In this document: piece by piece, positions 34,134-46,107 of the stretch
How the letters are laid out: each line of letters opens with the position of its first letter
Position numbering within the stretch: position 1 is the first letter of the stretch
NCBI GenBank assembly: GCA_029532415.1
Contig: JAQOTA010000070.1
Coordinates: forward strand, 806,001 to 870,000
Direction: 5' to 3'
DNA length: 64,000 nucleotides
DNA from: Marasmius tenuissimus
Taxonomy: Eukaryota > Basidiomycota > Agaricomycetes > Agaricales > Marasmiaceae
Notes under the pieces: generated by a model
What the model saw: only the letters and a program-made list of their open reading frames with translations
Database searches by the model: none
Told to the model about the DNA's origin: nothing
Program-made: the position numbers and the translations under genes

Positions 34134-37100
34134 AGGATAACGTCTGTGATCTACAGTCAGGGAGTAGTGTACCCTCGTTCGGCACTGAGCAGGACTCAGT
34201 AGAAGTAGGACTGGAATCTTGTACAGTAAATATTGCTCGCAACAAGACTTTTTCTTTTAGAATTCCAGTTACACTTTGGGTATACGGATATAAAGTGCAG
34301 ACCGAGGCTCTAGTTGATTCTGGTGCCACAACGAATTTCATCGATAAATCATTCGTTGAAAGAAATCACCTGGTAACAAATAAACTGGCAACTCCGTATG
34401 AAGTTAAAAATGCGGATGGAACTTTCAATATTTCAGGACAAATAAGGGAATATGTCCGCGCCTATGTGCAAATTGGGACCCATAAGACCATACATTACCT
34501 TTTCGTCACCCAGCTTGGGGACAAGGAAATGATGATTGGCTACTCTTATCTATACAAGCACAACCCAGAAATAGACTGGCGTAAAGGTGAATGGAAGTTC
34601 TCCAGGTGTCCAGATACATGCGCCACTAGAGTCCGTAAAACACCAGATTTCGAGGCTGGAACCGAAGAACTCGAACTCGATTCAGGATTGCCGTGGGATG
34701 ACTCACTGGACAGTTTAGGAGAGGAAGACTCCGACAATCCTTACATCAACTGGGTAGATATTGAAGACCCGGATGACCGTGAACAAGCAAAAGTTATTGC
34801 GTCCATGTTCGAAGATGACTTGGACGAGGATCTCGACGGATCAGATGAGGACACCAGAAATTGGAAGTCCCATGTGCCAAAATGGTTACATCCCTATGGC
34901 GACGTCTTTTCCAAGAGAAAGTCAGAGCGGATGCCGGAACGTAAGGCATACGACCATCCAATTGAGTTTGTGGAAGACTCAACACTTCCCAAACCATCCA
35001 AACTATACCCGCTATCTCCAAAAGAACGAAACTCTTTGGATGAGTGGATTGATGAGGAACTCCGAAAGGGTTACATTAGACCTTCAAAAAGTCCTGTAGC
35101 CGCACCTTTCTTCTTTGTCAAAAAACATGATGGAAGTCTTAGACCTGTAATGGACTATCGTACCCTCAACTCCGCAACTGTGAAGAATCGCTATCCAATT
35201 CCACGGATCTCAGATCTAATTGATTCGCTTAGCCAAGCATCAATTTTCACCAAGATCGATCTACGATGGGGATATAATAACGTCCGCATTCGTGAAGGTG
35301 ATGAGTGGAAGACAGCATTCATAACAAAACGAGGATGATTTGAGGCTACGGTTATGTACTTTGGGTTTTCAAATGCACCAGCGACATTTCAGTCGATGAT
35401 GAATGACATCTTGGGAGATCTTATCCGGGATGGCAAAGTTATGGTGTACTTAGACGACATTCTTATCTTTGGAAACGACTTAGAAGAACATCGCAAAATC
35501 GTTCAAGAAGTTCTGAAAAGGCTTCGAGATAACGATCTCTACGCTAAAGCGGAGAAGTGCTTCTTTGAGAAGGATCAAATTGATTATCTTGGTATGATCA
35601 TCTCGAAGGGACACGTTGCGATGGATCCGAAGAAACTTTCAGGAGTTCAAGAGTGGCCAATACCTGCGAAAGTAAAGCATGTGCAAGCTTTCCTGGGATT
35701 TGCAAACTTCTATCGTAGATTCATCAAAGATTTTGCGAAGATTGCGAAACCACTCACCACTCTTACCAAGAAGGAACAACCTTGGGCATGGGGCGAAGAT
35801 CAAAAGAATGCTTTTGAGGCTCTGAAAAAGGCCTTTACTTCAGCTCCCATACTTCGAATTCCAGATGACACAAGTCCATTCCGCCTTTCTACCGATGCTA
35901 GTGACTTCGCCATTGGCGCTGTCTTATCTCAACTGGACCCAGCAGATCAACTCTGGCATCCAGTTGCGTTCTATTCAAAATCTCTTGATATACATGAACG
36001 TAATTATGAGATCTATGACAAAGAACTACTTGCAATAATTCGCGCATTGGAAGAATATAGACATTATCTGGAAGGACATCCGGAAAAATTCGAGATTTGG
36101 TCGGATCATCAGAATCTGACATACTTCAAATCAGCCCAGAAATTAACAAGGAGGCAAGCGAGATGGGCTCTGTACCTCACACGCTTTAGCTATTCCCTAC
36201 ACCATAAACCTGGTAAAACAATGCAAGCAGAAGACCCTCTGTCCAGGAGGCCAGATCATGAGGAGGGGGTAAACCTCGATAATCGCGATCAAATTTTGCT
36301 CAAACCTGAATTTTTTGCCATTCAGGCGCTCGAGGCTACTCATGAATCGCCTGTAGACGACGATCAAATCCTAAGAGAGGTCAAAGAAGCATTGCTATCA
36401 GATGAACTTACGAAGGACTATAAGTCACTTCTGGAATCAGGACCACGAGAATTCAAGAAATCTCTGGAAGATTGGAACTTCGAGAATGGACTTCTACTCT
36501 ATCGAGGAAAAGTTTACATTCCCAGAAGCACAGATGACCACTTACGACGACGAGTTGTTCAAATCCACCACGATATCACCTCTGCCGGACATCCTGGTAG
36601 ATGGAAGACTTACGAACTAGTAACTCGTAACTATTGGTGGCCTGGCATGTCAGTCTTTGTGAAGAAATATGTCACAGGTTGTGATACTTGCCAGCGTAGC
36701 AAGAATCGCCCTGAACAGCCATTTGGACCATTACAGCCAAATGAGGTCCCTAACGGACCTTGGGAGATTATCTCCATCGACCTTATTACCCAGCTACCAC
36801 CTTCGCTCGAATACAATGCAATCTGTGTTGTGGTTGATCGACTCACCAAGCGGGCTCACTTCTTCCCTATCACGAATAACTTCTCTGCAAAGGACCTTGC
36901 AAGGTTACTGTATGACAGAATCTATCCTCTGCATGGACTTCCATATCAGATCATTTCGGATAGAGGAACACAGTTCGCTGCTGAAATATTCCAAGAATGG
37001 TGCAAACTCCTTGGAATTAAATCAACGATGTCGACATCTTATCATCCACAAACAGATGGACAAACAGAACGAGTGAATCAAAGTCTGGAACAATATCTCC

Positions 37101-37921
37101 GGTGCTACGTTGACTACAATCTTGATGATTGGTCGCTACTGCTAAATGTGGCAGAATTCGCTTACAACAACGCAGCACATGAAGGGACAAAGTCAAGCCC
37201 TTTCTTCTTGGAGTATGGTCGACACTTACGAGCTGGACCAACGTTGGCCAAAGAGCTTTCAAAGAACAACGACCTTAACGACATTTTTCATCAACGACTT
37301 GATGCTCAGGAGCAAGCGAAAGCAGCCCTGAAGCTCGCAGCTGAAAGGATGAAGTGGTACTACGACCAGGGGGTTCAAAATGTTCCCTTCAAAGTTGGAG
37401 ATAAAGTACTACTGAATCTGAAAGATTATCAGGACAAGGAACGGGCACTCAATCCGAGATACGAGGGACCTTTCACAATTATTGAAAAGTTGTCACCGGT
37501 TACCTTTAAACTTCAGATGCCATCGAAATTCCGAGCATATCATCCTGTTTTTCATGCCAGCAAACTTGCCACATATAACGAACCCACTATCGTTGGACAA
37601 AAGCCACCTGTACCTGAACCAATTGTGGTGAAGGGTCACCTAGAATGGGTGGTTGACAGAATCCTGCAACATCGTATACGTGGAAAGACAACTTATTACT
37701 TAGTAAGATGGGAAGGTGAAAGCCGAGATGAGGACTCCTGGGAACCAGCCAGCAACTTGAAAAACGCTCCAGAGAAAGTCAAGGAGTACAAAAAGCTTGG
37801 ACTTAGACCAGTAAGGGTTATTGAAATGGATGAATTTTTCGAAAATGAAGTCCATGTGTTCTCATCGGAGCTCGAACCAAGAGGGGGGGTAATGTCACAG
37901 ATTTTCTCTCTCTACATCTAA
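34082..37921 (+). pseudogene. pol: Pol polyprotein of chromovirus, one internal stop
   Basis: The pol frame is -1 relative to gag and overlaps it by about 52 bases, so it would need frameshifting. No clear slippery heptamer was found. Domains in order: aspartic protease (VDSGATTNFID), reverse transcriptase (YLDD at 35447-35458, FGFSNAPATFQ), RNase H (STDASDFAIGAVLSQ), HHCC integrase zinc site (ending CDTCQRSK), integrase D,D-35-E core (SIDLITQLPP, ISDRGTQFAAE, TDGQTERVNQSLEQ), and a C-terminal chromodomain (LVRWEGESRDEDSWEP). A TGA at 35336-35338 interrupts the RT between TKRG and FEATVM, where relatives have a hydrophobic or Trp residue. Everything else is open. The last residues read into the 3' LTR. 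Confidence 0.9.
37880..37892 (+). other. Polypurine tract
   Basis: A purine run AAGAGGGGGGG directly precedes the 3' LTR and would prime plus-strand DNA synthesis. Confidence 0.7.
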
Positions 37922-38420
37922 TCTCCCTATATCTTATCTGTGCCATGTGGTTATCATATCATTCGATCCAATCCAACATCTTATCAGTAGATATCTGATC
38001 TCTTGATCTATAGATTCGGTCTGGACTCATCTAGATAGATCTGTAACTAAAGGGAATACGCATAGGTCTAGATCTGCCACACCATGACTACGGCGAGTCA
38101 TGTGCTGTGTGGACAGCTCGAACCCTCGAGTTGACTCTTACGACTCACTCAACTCATACTTACACCTTGATTGCACCATCACGACTCATAGTAGACTCAT
38201 CCTGATGAGTGCATCAGTCAGCTTAGGTATCATAGGTCTTAGATAGTGTCTGGGGTCCTGTAGAATCCATGTATATAAGCTAGATCTTCTGAGGCATAAA
38301 CCTCAGACTAAAGAACGTCTTCTGTCCTTTGACAACATCTCCTCTGCTCTCTGCATTCACATCAGTTATTCCCTTATCATCAAAACCACATCTGAACAGG
38401 TGAGTAGTGGATTTGTGATA
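37893..38420 (+). repeat. 3' LTR
   Basis: 528 bases identical by eye to the 5' LTR, followed by the CCACC target duplication. Confidence 0.9.
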
Positions 38421-39783
38421 CCACCATTCCGCGACTGATAGTTAGATGTCTGGCACGCTGTACAGATAGGACAAAAGGCAAGCTTTGTCGACTCGTACTG
38501 TATCCAACACCACTGACATGCCCATTCTGCCTTTCAGAACAGTACCACACAAGTTTATGCTCACCCCCAGCAAAAGCTTTCCCACTTGCATCCTCTCCCA
38601 TCTCTTCAAGCTGTATACTGTAGTACAGCTTGTGAACATCCAAAGTAGCATTGGAAATAATGGCAGACTATAGTGTCCTCCTGTATATACACCATGACAA
38701 AATAAAACTAGTTCCTTTGCATGTTCATTAGAGAGCACATATATAACCGTCAGTACAGCGGGATACCAGAGCAAGGAATTCCAAATTCTGGGACATCGCT
38801 TGTGACTGCCGTTAGTCAGGGTAGTACCCAGTGGGTCTACACAGAAAAGAAAATTTCTGGCCAGTCTACACTACAAAGTACACAAAAACCCTTGGAGGTG
38901 ATTTTTGCTCTTTGTTAGGATTGTGCGGATTGGATAGGGATAAGATAAGATATGGGGTTTTATATGCTGTCAGATAGATGGATAGGAAAGAGATAAGATG
39001 AAGGAGTGTGGGAGCAACAGATCTAGAGCAGAGGGTAGCTGAAGGTTTCACCAACAGCACCATGAACTGAGCTGTCCTTCTACTAGACTAAGGGGACAAG
39101 TTGCAAGAGAGAGAAAAAGACATGATAGAGAAGTATCCAGGTGAGTCCTGGTTGATTCTGGTTGAAACCTGGTTGATTTTGAGTCTTCAGATACAAGATA
39201 GAAGTATAGAGCTTATATAGGGTTATAGTAAATGAATGAGTCATAAGTGAGTCAAGTGCGGGAAAGGTTGATGTATCATATGGAAGTCAAACATGGGGAG
39301 AATGATACTGGAAGGGAAATGAACTGGAAAGGAATAAGTGTGTGATGGAATGAGGATATGAATAGAATAAGTGAGCATGGGAATATCTCGGAACTTGGAG
39401 ATAAGTAAGTCAGAATAAGTCAGAACAAGATGGAAAGAGTCCCGGAAGCAGAGGTGGAAGTGGCAGAGGTTCTGGAGATGGACTTTGAACCGCGGAAGTG
39501 AAGGTTGAGTGCCGGAGATGGAACAGTGCTGGAATGGACTAGAATAATAGCCCGGAAGTACCCGGAATGGGTCTGGAGGCAATGTGACTAGCCAAGTGTG
39601 ATGTGACCAGGTGAGATAGGCCAGGGTAAGATGCATGGATGTAACACCCTTTTAGGTTGCTAATCAACCTAAGGCATGGTAGGTTGCATATCAACCTATA
39701 GTTCAACCTCAGCAAGGTTGATACCTACTGTATTTTAGGTTGAAATCATAGGTTGAATATCAACCTCTGTCACAACCACAGTG

Positions 39784-40859
39784 AACAAGAGGAAACAATG
39801 TGTAGAGGAAACTTGTGGCTGTGCTTCCCCTTTATCCAGGACATCTATGGGCTGATCCAGCGATGCATCCAGTCTCTAATCCTTTATAACATCTATCATG
39901 CAAAAGCCCTCCTCATAAGAGCTCAGCTCTGTAACCATGAATGAACATCAAGGTTTTTGCTAATTAACATGTGCCTACTTTTCCATTCCCCCAAAGTCTC
40001 ACAGGTTTGGAGTTCCCACTGGATTCACTAACCTTTGTGGTTTATGTCAAGAAAGCCCTCCGGCAGCTTCACAAGCTAATCTGGTCCCCTCTTTCTCAGA
40101 TTGTACAGTCTACGGTTTTATCTTACCTTTCCATGTTCCTGTCTGCCGACTGCTCTCCTCAACCACACCCCACATTCAATTATTTGTATCTCCACCCACA
40201 CAGACTGGAGCCCCAATAAACATGGAATCTGACAGGGAATATCACCCAGTACACCGCACTATATATTCTCCGACCTTCAAAAGTCTTGTTTTCACTCTTA
40301 CTCTCACCGTCGCCTGACTAGTCTTGGCACATATTGTAATAGCAAGTAATAGCTATGTCTTGTGTATGTTGGGGCATTAGGCCACAAGAGTGAGGTTTTA
40401 CAGTACACTCCACACTCCACAGTCTGCAGCCCAGTGCAGTGCAGTATGATGGAGTATGCTACCCATCTCTGCTTCTGTACTGTATTGTACTCATCACAAG
40501 GTACCCTTATCTAAGGTCAAGTGCACTGCCAGGAGCCTGTTTTTTGGTCAGCGGTCACAGCTGTGTAAAGGGTGTGAAGTTACAAGTTGAACAGCCCATG
40601 AGGTAAAAAGTACACACTGCTTATATTTGGTTGCTTCCCTGCAATTTCGAGAATCTTTCTCTCATCACCTCTGCATTTTCCTATAGCCCTCCTCCTCTTC
40701 CTCCTGTTCTAAGCCAATGTTGCAAGACAGCCAGGTTTACTGTCGCACCCTTTATTCTCTTGGAAATGGTCTAGCTCTATGGAGCCCAGAGCCAAACAGT
40801 GACTTACCAATCTAGTATCGAAAATCTGGAATTTGTGTCAGTGATGTTGGCCTCATGAC
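39784..40859. other. Unassigned region before Helitron relic
   Basis: CT-rich tracts and short frames only. A TATA-like ACTATATATTC occurs at about 40260. Confidence 0.3.
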
Positions 40860-43800
40860 CGCTGATGGTTGTTTTGACTTCCTCTTCAACATTTGCATTC
40901 CTGACAATGATCCCATAAACCAGTATAACAGTGTTCCTCAAGGATTTGAGCCACTTGTGTGGGATGGGAAGTGGGTTTCCACCTCAGGAACCTCTCTGTA
41001 GCAAGAATTCAAAGCAGTTGAACTTGGATATTGAAGCCAATGTCTCATTGTTGTGAGCTGCCTCAGCACTGTTTGAATGATGCTCATGGACTGATCAAGC
41101 AATCATATCCAGTGGGCTTCCTATCGGGGGTGGCGGCAATATTGGCATCATGTCCAGTCAAGAAGCAGGCATAGTCGTGATGCCTGGAATAGACAGAGCA
41201 GCTGGAAGACAGCTACCAATATGGTCCAGTCTGTCTTTCCAGATACACCTGAGAATATTGTGACATTGAGAAAGCAAGAAGGCAAGATTGTAGCTTATTC
41301 CCGGGTAGATGATTATATATACCATTCAAAAGAACTGTCAAACATGTGCCTGTATGATTTTGTGCATTTGACTGAGAGGATCTCAAAGAAGTCTGGGCAA
41401 TCCAGGAAGTTGTCTGTGAATGACCTTGCATCTGAAATTGATAGGGAGACTGAACACAAAGATGGCAATCATGCCTCTAAGTTCTTGAGAGGAAACTGCT
41501 ATGACTTCCTTGACAGACATCCATTGGGCAGTATTCATGTCATATGTGTTCGGAGAGAAGACAAGAAGCAGCAAGAAATGGGTTGTGAATTTTCTGGGAG
41601 GTTCTTTACCTCAATGAGATTCTGGTGATAGAGAGTATTACTGCACAACCATGTTGAACTTCTTCAGGCCTTGAAGACATGATATGGATTTGAAAAACCT
41701 GAACAGCCAATGGGATGAGAAGTTTATCTCTCACTTGTTTACCAAAAGGCAGAACAAATTAATGGATAACTTTAATATCTGTTACAAGTGTTTGGACGCT
41801 AGGGACAACTACAGGGCTTTGTTAAAACAAGATGCTGAAGCCGTGTTGGAAAGTTTGGGCATTTAGTCAAGATGGGTCAAGAACAATGATGCCCAACTTG
41901 AAGATGATAACCTGGAATTTGCACATCCCTTGGCTGACAATTCCCAGCTCCCAGAAGACATGAAGGACCTGTACCAGCGCGACTTAAAAGGCAATAAGAA
42001 TGGGAAAACATTAGCTTTGGATCATGAGAAACAGTGAGAGGAAATATGAACAACTCTTGAGTCCTTGGGGTTGTCAGCTTCCCAAGGTGTTGCCCAGGGT
42101 CAGGATTGATCTGGGCCCAATCCTCTGAGTGCACCAATCCCAGATTGTAGCGCTGTGGTGTGGAGAGCATTAACTCTCAAAACCAAGGAACAGCATATAC
42201 AAGACAAGTTCATGCATGTACCTGCAGACAAAGTATTGTATTTGGGAAACAAAGGACCAAGTACAGATTCACATGTGGATCAAGTCCAACTGTTGTACAA
42301 GGCGTATCTGGAAAAGAGTTACATACATTCACCAGAAACCAGGGCTGCAGTGGACAATGCAGCTAAATTATTCAAGCTGAATGAGGAGCAAGAGCATGCT
42401 TATAGGATTATTACAAACCATCCTTGTTCCCCTTATTCAGATCAGTCGAAGATGTATATTGGACCTATGGGCGGCACTGGGAAATCACAGGTCCTGAAAG
42501 CGGTGGCTTACTTTTTCACTTCTAAAGGGGAGAGCTATAGATTCTTGGTGCTCGCACCCACAGGAACAGCAGCCTCTCTTTTGGGTGGCTTCACATATCA
42601 TTTGATTCTGGGAATCAATGAGCATACATCACAACGTACATTGCCAAAAGTCAGGGAACACCTTCGAGGCCTCAACTACATTTTTTTAGATGAGGTGTCT
42701 ATAGTTTCTGCCAATGAGTTATATTTGATCAGTAAGCAACTGTTGCAAGTGCTACAAGATGAGGACTGTGCCTTTGGGGGTATGAATATGATTTTTGCGG
42801 GTGACTTTGCCCAACTCCCTCCAGTCTGTGGTGGGGAACAAGGTGCATTATATAGCATGTCCATCAGAAGCAAAGGGTATTCAATTTTGCAACAGGAGAG
42901 GGCAATCAGAAAAACATTGTGGCACGAGCTGACAATGATAGTTATTCTGAGACAGAACATGCACCTTGGATCAAGTACTGAGGGTGACTTGATGCTTAGA
43001 AAAGCGTAGGAGAATATGAGATACAAGGATTGTACTCTGGCAGATATAGTCTTTTTGCAGACAAGGCTCTCTAGCAAAAAGCCAGGTAACAGACTTGTGT
43101 GTATCATGGACTGTGAATTTTGGGATATCCCAATTATTACAGGTAAGAATGTTCTGAAAGACAAGATCAACACTATAAGATCCATCCATTTTGCTGCAGA
43201 AACTGGGCAACAGTTAACACATTTCTATTCTGACAACGTTAAGAAACCTGCAAAAGACGAGAATAAATGCAAGCCCAAGGGTGCTGTGTGGCTCAAGGAA
43301 CTGACAGATAGCAACTAGGAGAAATTATGGTCATTACCTGCAAGTGCCTCCAATGACCAACTGGCATCAAAACTTTCACTCTGTGTGGGGATGCCGGTTA
43401 TGATAAAATCTAACTTTGCAACAGAACTGTGCATAACCAAATGCCAGGAGGCCACTGCCTGGGATGGGAGTACAAAGAAGGGATCTAGAGGACAGCTTAT
43501 GCTGGATACTCTGTTTCTGAAATTGAAGGACCCCCCCACACCCGTGAACATTGAGGGGTGGCCTGAAAATGTCATACCACTTCCTCCTGTTACCCATGAT
43601 ATGTGAAGTACTTTGGACAACAAGAGCAAAATTCATATATCCCGCTCTCAAGTTTAAGTTCTCCCGTGTTTTGTGATGACTGATCACGCATCCCAAGGAA
43701 AGACTCAGAAGTTCAATCCTGTTGATTTGAAGTACTGTAAGAACTTTCACAGCTATTATACAGCCCTGTCACGCAGTGCCTCAGCTTTTGGAACACTCAT

Positions 43801-44700
43801 TGTTGGACCATTTGACGTGAATAAGATCCAAGGAGGTCCACCTCATGATTTGAAAAGAGAGTATTGTGAACTCGAATTATTGGATGAGATCACTAAGATG
43901 TGATATGAAGGTTCCCTCCCTTAGGCTGTTGATGGGATACATAGAATACTGCTCATCCATGTGTTCTGTGATTGGAAAGGTGCAGATTATGTGCCTCCCA
44001 ATATTCACTCATCACTGGACTGGAGCTCTGGGATTGACCCCTTGGTCAATCTTAAGTTTGAGTACAAGGAATGGAACATTATCAAAAGAAGAATGATAGC
44101 AATGATGTAATCAAGGCTATGGATGCTAATTTGGCCCCCACTAAATGTTCTGACCCAATACAAAAATATACAGATAGTGAGACACAAGCAGGCATTACCG
44201 ATGCTGGTAGAGAGACAGGGATAAAGCTGAAAAGAAAGTTGGCAGAATTCATGGTCAATGTGGACCTACTGGCATCCAAAAAAAATAAGTACAATAAACA
44301 CGGCCACACACCAGCAGAAAAAAGAAAGAAGAGGCTCTGACCAAGACCTTGCAATCAATCAATAATTGAGGAGGAGGGTTTGGTGTGGAGGAATAGTAGC
44401 TGCACTTTTGACACTACTTTGACCATTATCTATTTTCTATGGGGTTCTGACCCTGATCAGTGGGACAGGTTCTTCACTTCATGCAGTAACTTGGATGTGT
44501 CTGAACTTTGCTGTTTATTTGAGCTACATAGGTCACAGGGAATTACTCTCGAGATGGCCCGTAACATATGGAGGCAACAGCTTACTGACTTGTATCTGTT
44601 TGACTTTCCAGAAGGTGGCTTTAAAGCAGTTTCTGCAATCATGGAACACCTGCTAATGACACCCAACTCGGTAATAAGCTGGCAATTTGAATCCACATGA
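40860..44700 (+). pseudogene. Helitron transposase relic (helicase and downstream domains)
   Basis: The block at 41221-41628 and the block from 41684 (WDEKFISHLFTKRQNKLMDN, CLDARDNYRALLKQDAEAV) match the segment preceding the helicase in fungal Helitrons. The PIF1-type helicase follows at about 42340-43900, with Walker A GPMGGTGKSQ, Walker B-like LDEVSIV, AGDFAQLPPV, and late motifs near TDHASQGKTQ and YTALSRSA. The frame is the same throughout, broken by TAG at 43007, TAG at 43316, TGA at 43604 and several stops earlier. A last block at 44380-44700 starts WRNSSCTFDTTLTIIYFLW, an NxSC..D pattern resembling the Cys protease-like domain that accompanies some fungal Helitrons (less sure). The replication-initiator domain and element ends were not found. 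Confidence 0.8.
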
Positions 44701-45109
44701 GGTCATTGTAGAGGAGATGACATGCACATTTGGCATCCTATCTTAGAGATGGCACTGGCACACGTTGCATTGTCCACTTTGGAATATTTGAATGACCTGT
44801 CTTATACAAGCAACTGGATGTGCAGATCCTGTCAGGGAGTTGTCACTCACCAGTGCACTCTTAACAACAATGTGATACTGGAAATCATGGTATGCTCATT
44901 TGGGAGTCATTTCAGTGATGATCTGGTAAATATCATACTCACAAAGGCCAAACCTGTTATATGCTGTGTGGGGTCATATATCACAGGCAAGGTCATTTCA
45001 CTTCCCGCATTCTAACACTAGACGGCAAGATCTGGAGTCATGACGGGATGGATGCCAAGGCAGGGAAGTTGAAAGCAGCAGGCCACATTGAGACAAGGCT
45101 ACAAGAGGA
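44701..45109. other. Helitron downstream remains
   Basis: A Cys-containing frame (CRSCQGVVTHQC) at 44722-45015 may continue the relic. No terminal hairpin with CTRR end was confirmed. Confidence 0.3.
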
Positions 45110-46107
45110 CACACTCAGAGTGAACAAACTGGATCTCAATCTGGGTTGGTGTGAACAACAGTGAACAACGCGAATATTTGGATTTGTTACGATGTACTGA
45201 TATTATACGATAACTATAGGGCAGGAGTGAACATGAGTGAACGAGATATGCAGTGAACACAGTGAACATGATTGAACGGGATATGCAAGTGAACGTGGTG
45301 AACAGGAAGTGTGAGCAGCGTGCGCGAACAAGAGCAAGGGAGTTGAACAATGACGAATGGAAGGAAAGTAAATAAAGTGGTTCAGGGGTATGGATTGAAA
45401 GAGGGGCGATGAACAAGAAGGCGAAGTGACCAGTTGAATGATAGAAAGGAAGATTGAACCAAGTCAGTGAGCCTAGCTTGATTGTGATAAGAGAACAGGT
45501 TCACTCACGACGGACAGGGTTCAACTCCGGCACGGAGTGAGCAAGGTAAAACGATAGAGCTGTTCACCAGAATGTCACGATGAGCACGAGTCAGAAGAAG
45601 TGCCAATTCACTTACTTGTGGTGAAAGGGCCGGGTCCTAGGGTTAGGAAATACAGATACACTGAGCGAAGAGAATAAGAGTAAGAGGCGAACGATCGAGG
45701 GTGCCGGGAAAGGACTTGCCATCAGTGAGCCGCAAGCGGCGGGGACTTTCTCCCAATCAAGCGCAGCAACTGAACAAGCAAGAACTGAGCGAAAGTGAAA
45801 ATCGTTAGAAAGTGAGCAGGCGTGGTGAAGCGGAGCATGTTCGCTCACACTGAATGAATACCCGGGGGTCATCTGGTGAAGAACAAAGCTGGAGCAGTGA
45901 ACAGAACAAAGTGAACGGAGGAACGGGCAAAAGTGAGCACTGGAACAGGTGAATAAGATGAACGAAGCGGAACAAGTGAACGGAACGAGGTGAGGGTGAA
46001 CAAGGTGAAAACAAATGAACGATGAGAGAGTAGAAAGGTGAATGGAACAAGAGAAAGAAGGTGACCAAGGTGAACAAGAAACGAGAACTTCGAAGTGAAC
46101 ATGATGT
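45110..46107. repeat. GTGAAC-rich tract
   Basis: About twenty TGAAC motifs, mostly GTGAAC(A/G), occur on the plus strand in one kilobase, with a few inverted copies (GTTCAC). The tract runs directly into the stop codon of the adjacent minus-strand gene. Irregular spacing argues against a simple satellite. Clustered short motifs of this kind are typical of the subterminal zones of large DNA transposons. Confidence 0.7.

Larger units (their letters stand above)
30892..38420 (+). mobile_element. Full-length Ty3/gypsy chromovirus
   Basis: Two 528-base LTRs, identical by eye, bound gag and pol, and CCACC is duplicated immediately outside (30887-30891 and 38421-38425). The order protease, reverse transcriptase, RNase H, integrase, chromodomain places it among the chromoviruses. 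LTR identity implies a recent insertion. Confidence 0.95.
30267..39783. mobile_element. Old DNA element with AGGTTGA-rich ends, split by a chromovirus
   Basis: Left (30267-30420) and right (39650-39783) borders both carry clustered AGGTTGA/TCAACCT motifs, many as short palindromes such as AGGTTGATATTCAACCT. The outer ends are inverted copies beginning ACTGTG..TGT and continuing into AGGTTGA. About 0.6 kb on the left and 1.36 kb on the right would remain once the LTR element is removed. No transposase was recognised in the remaining DNA. The open frames at 38380-38774 (minus) are unassigned. A target duplication could not be defined. Confidence 0.45.

Noticed and set aside
38380..38774. Minus-strand frames resembling a small Cys-rich protein
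   Set aside because: Not recognised and not supported by splice sites; treated as part of the old DNA element.
45110..46107. CRISPR-like array
   Set aside because: The repeated unit is only about six bases with irregular spacing, and the organism is a eukaryote.
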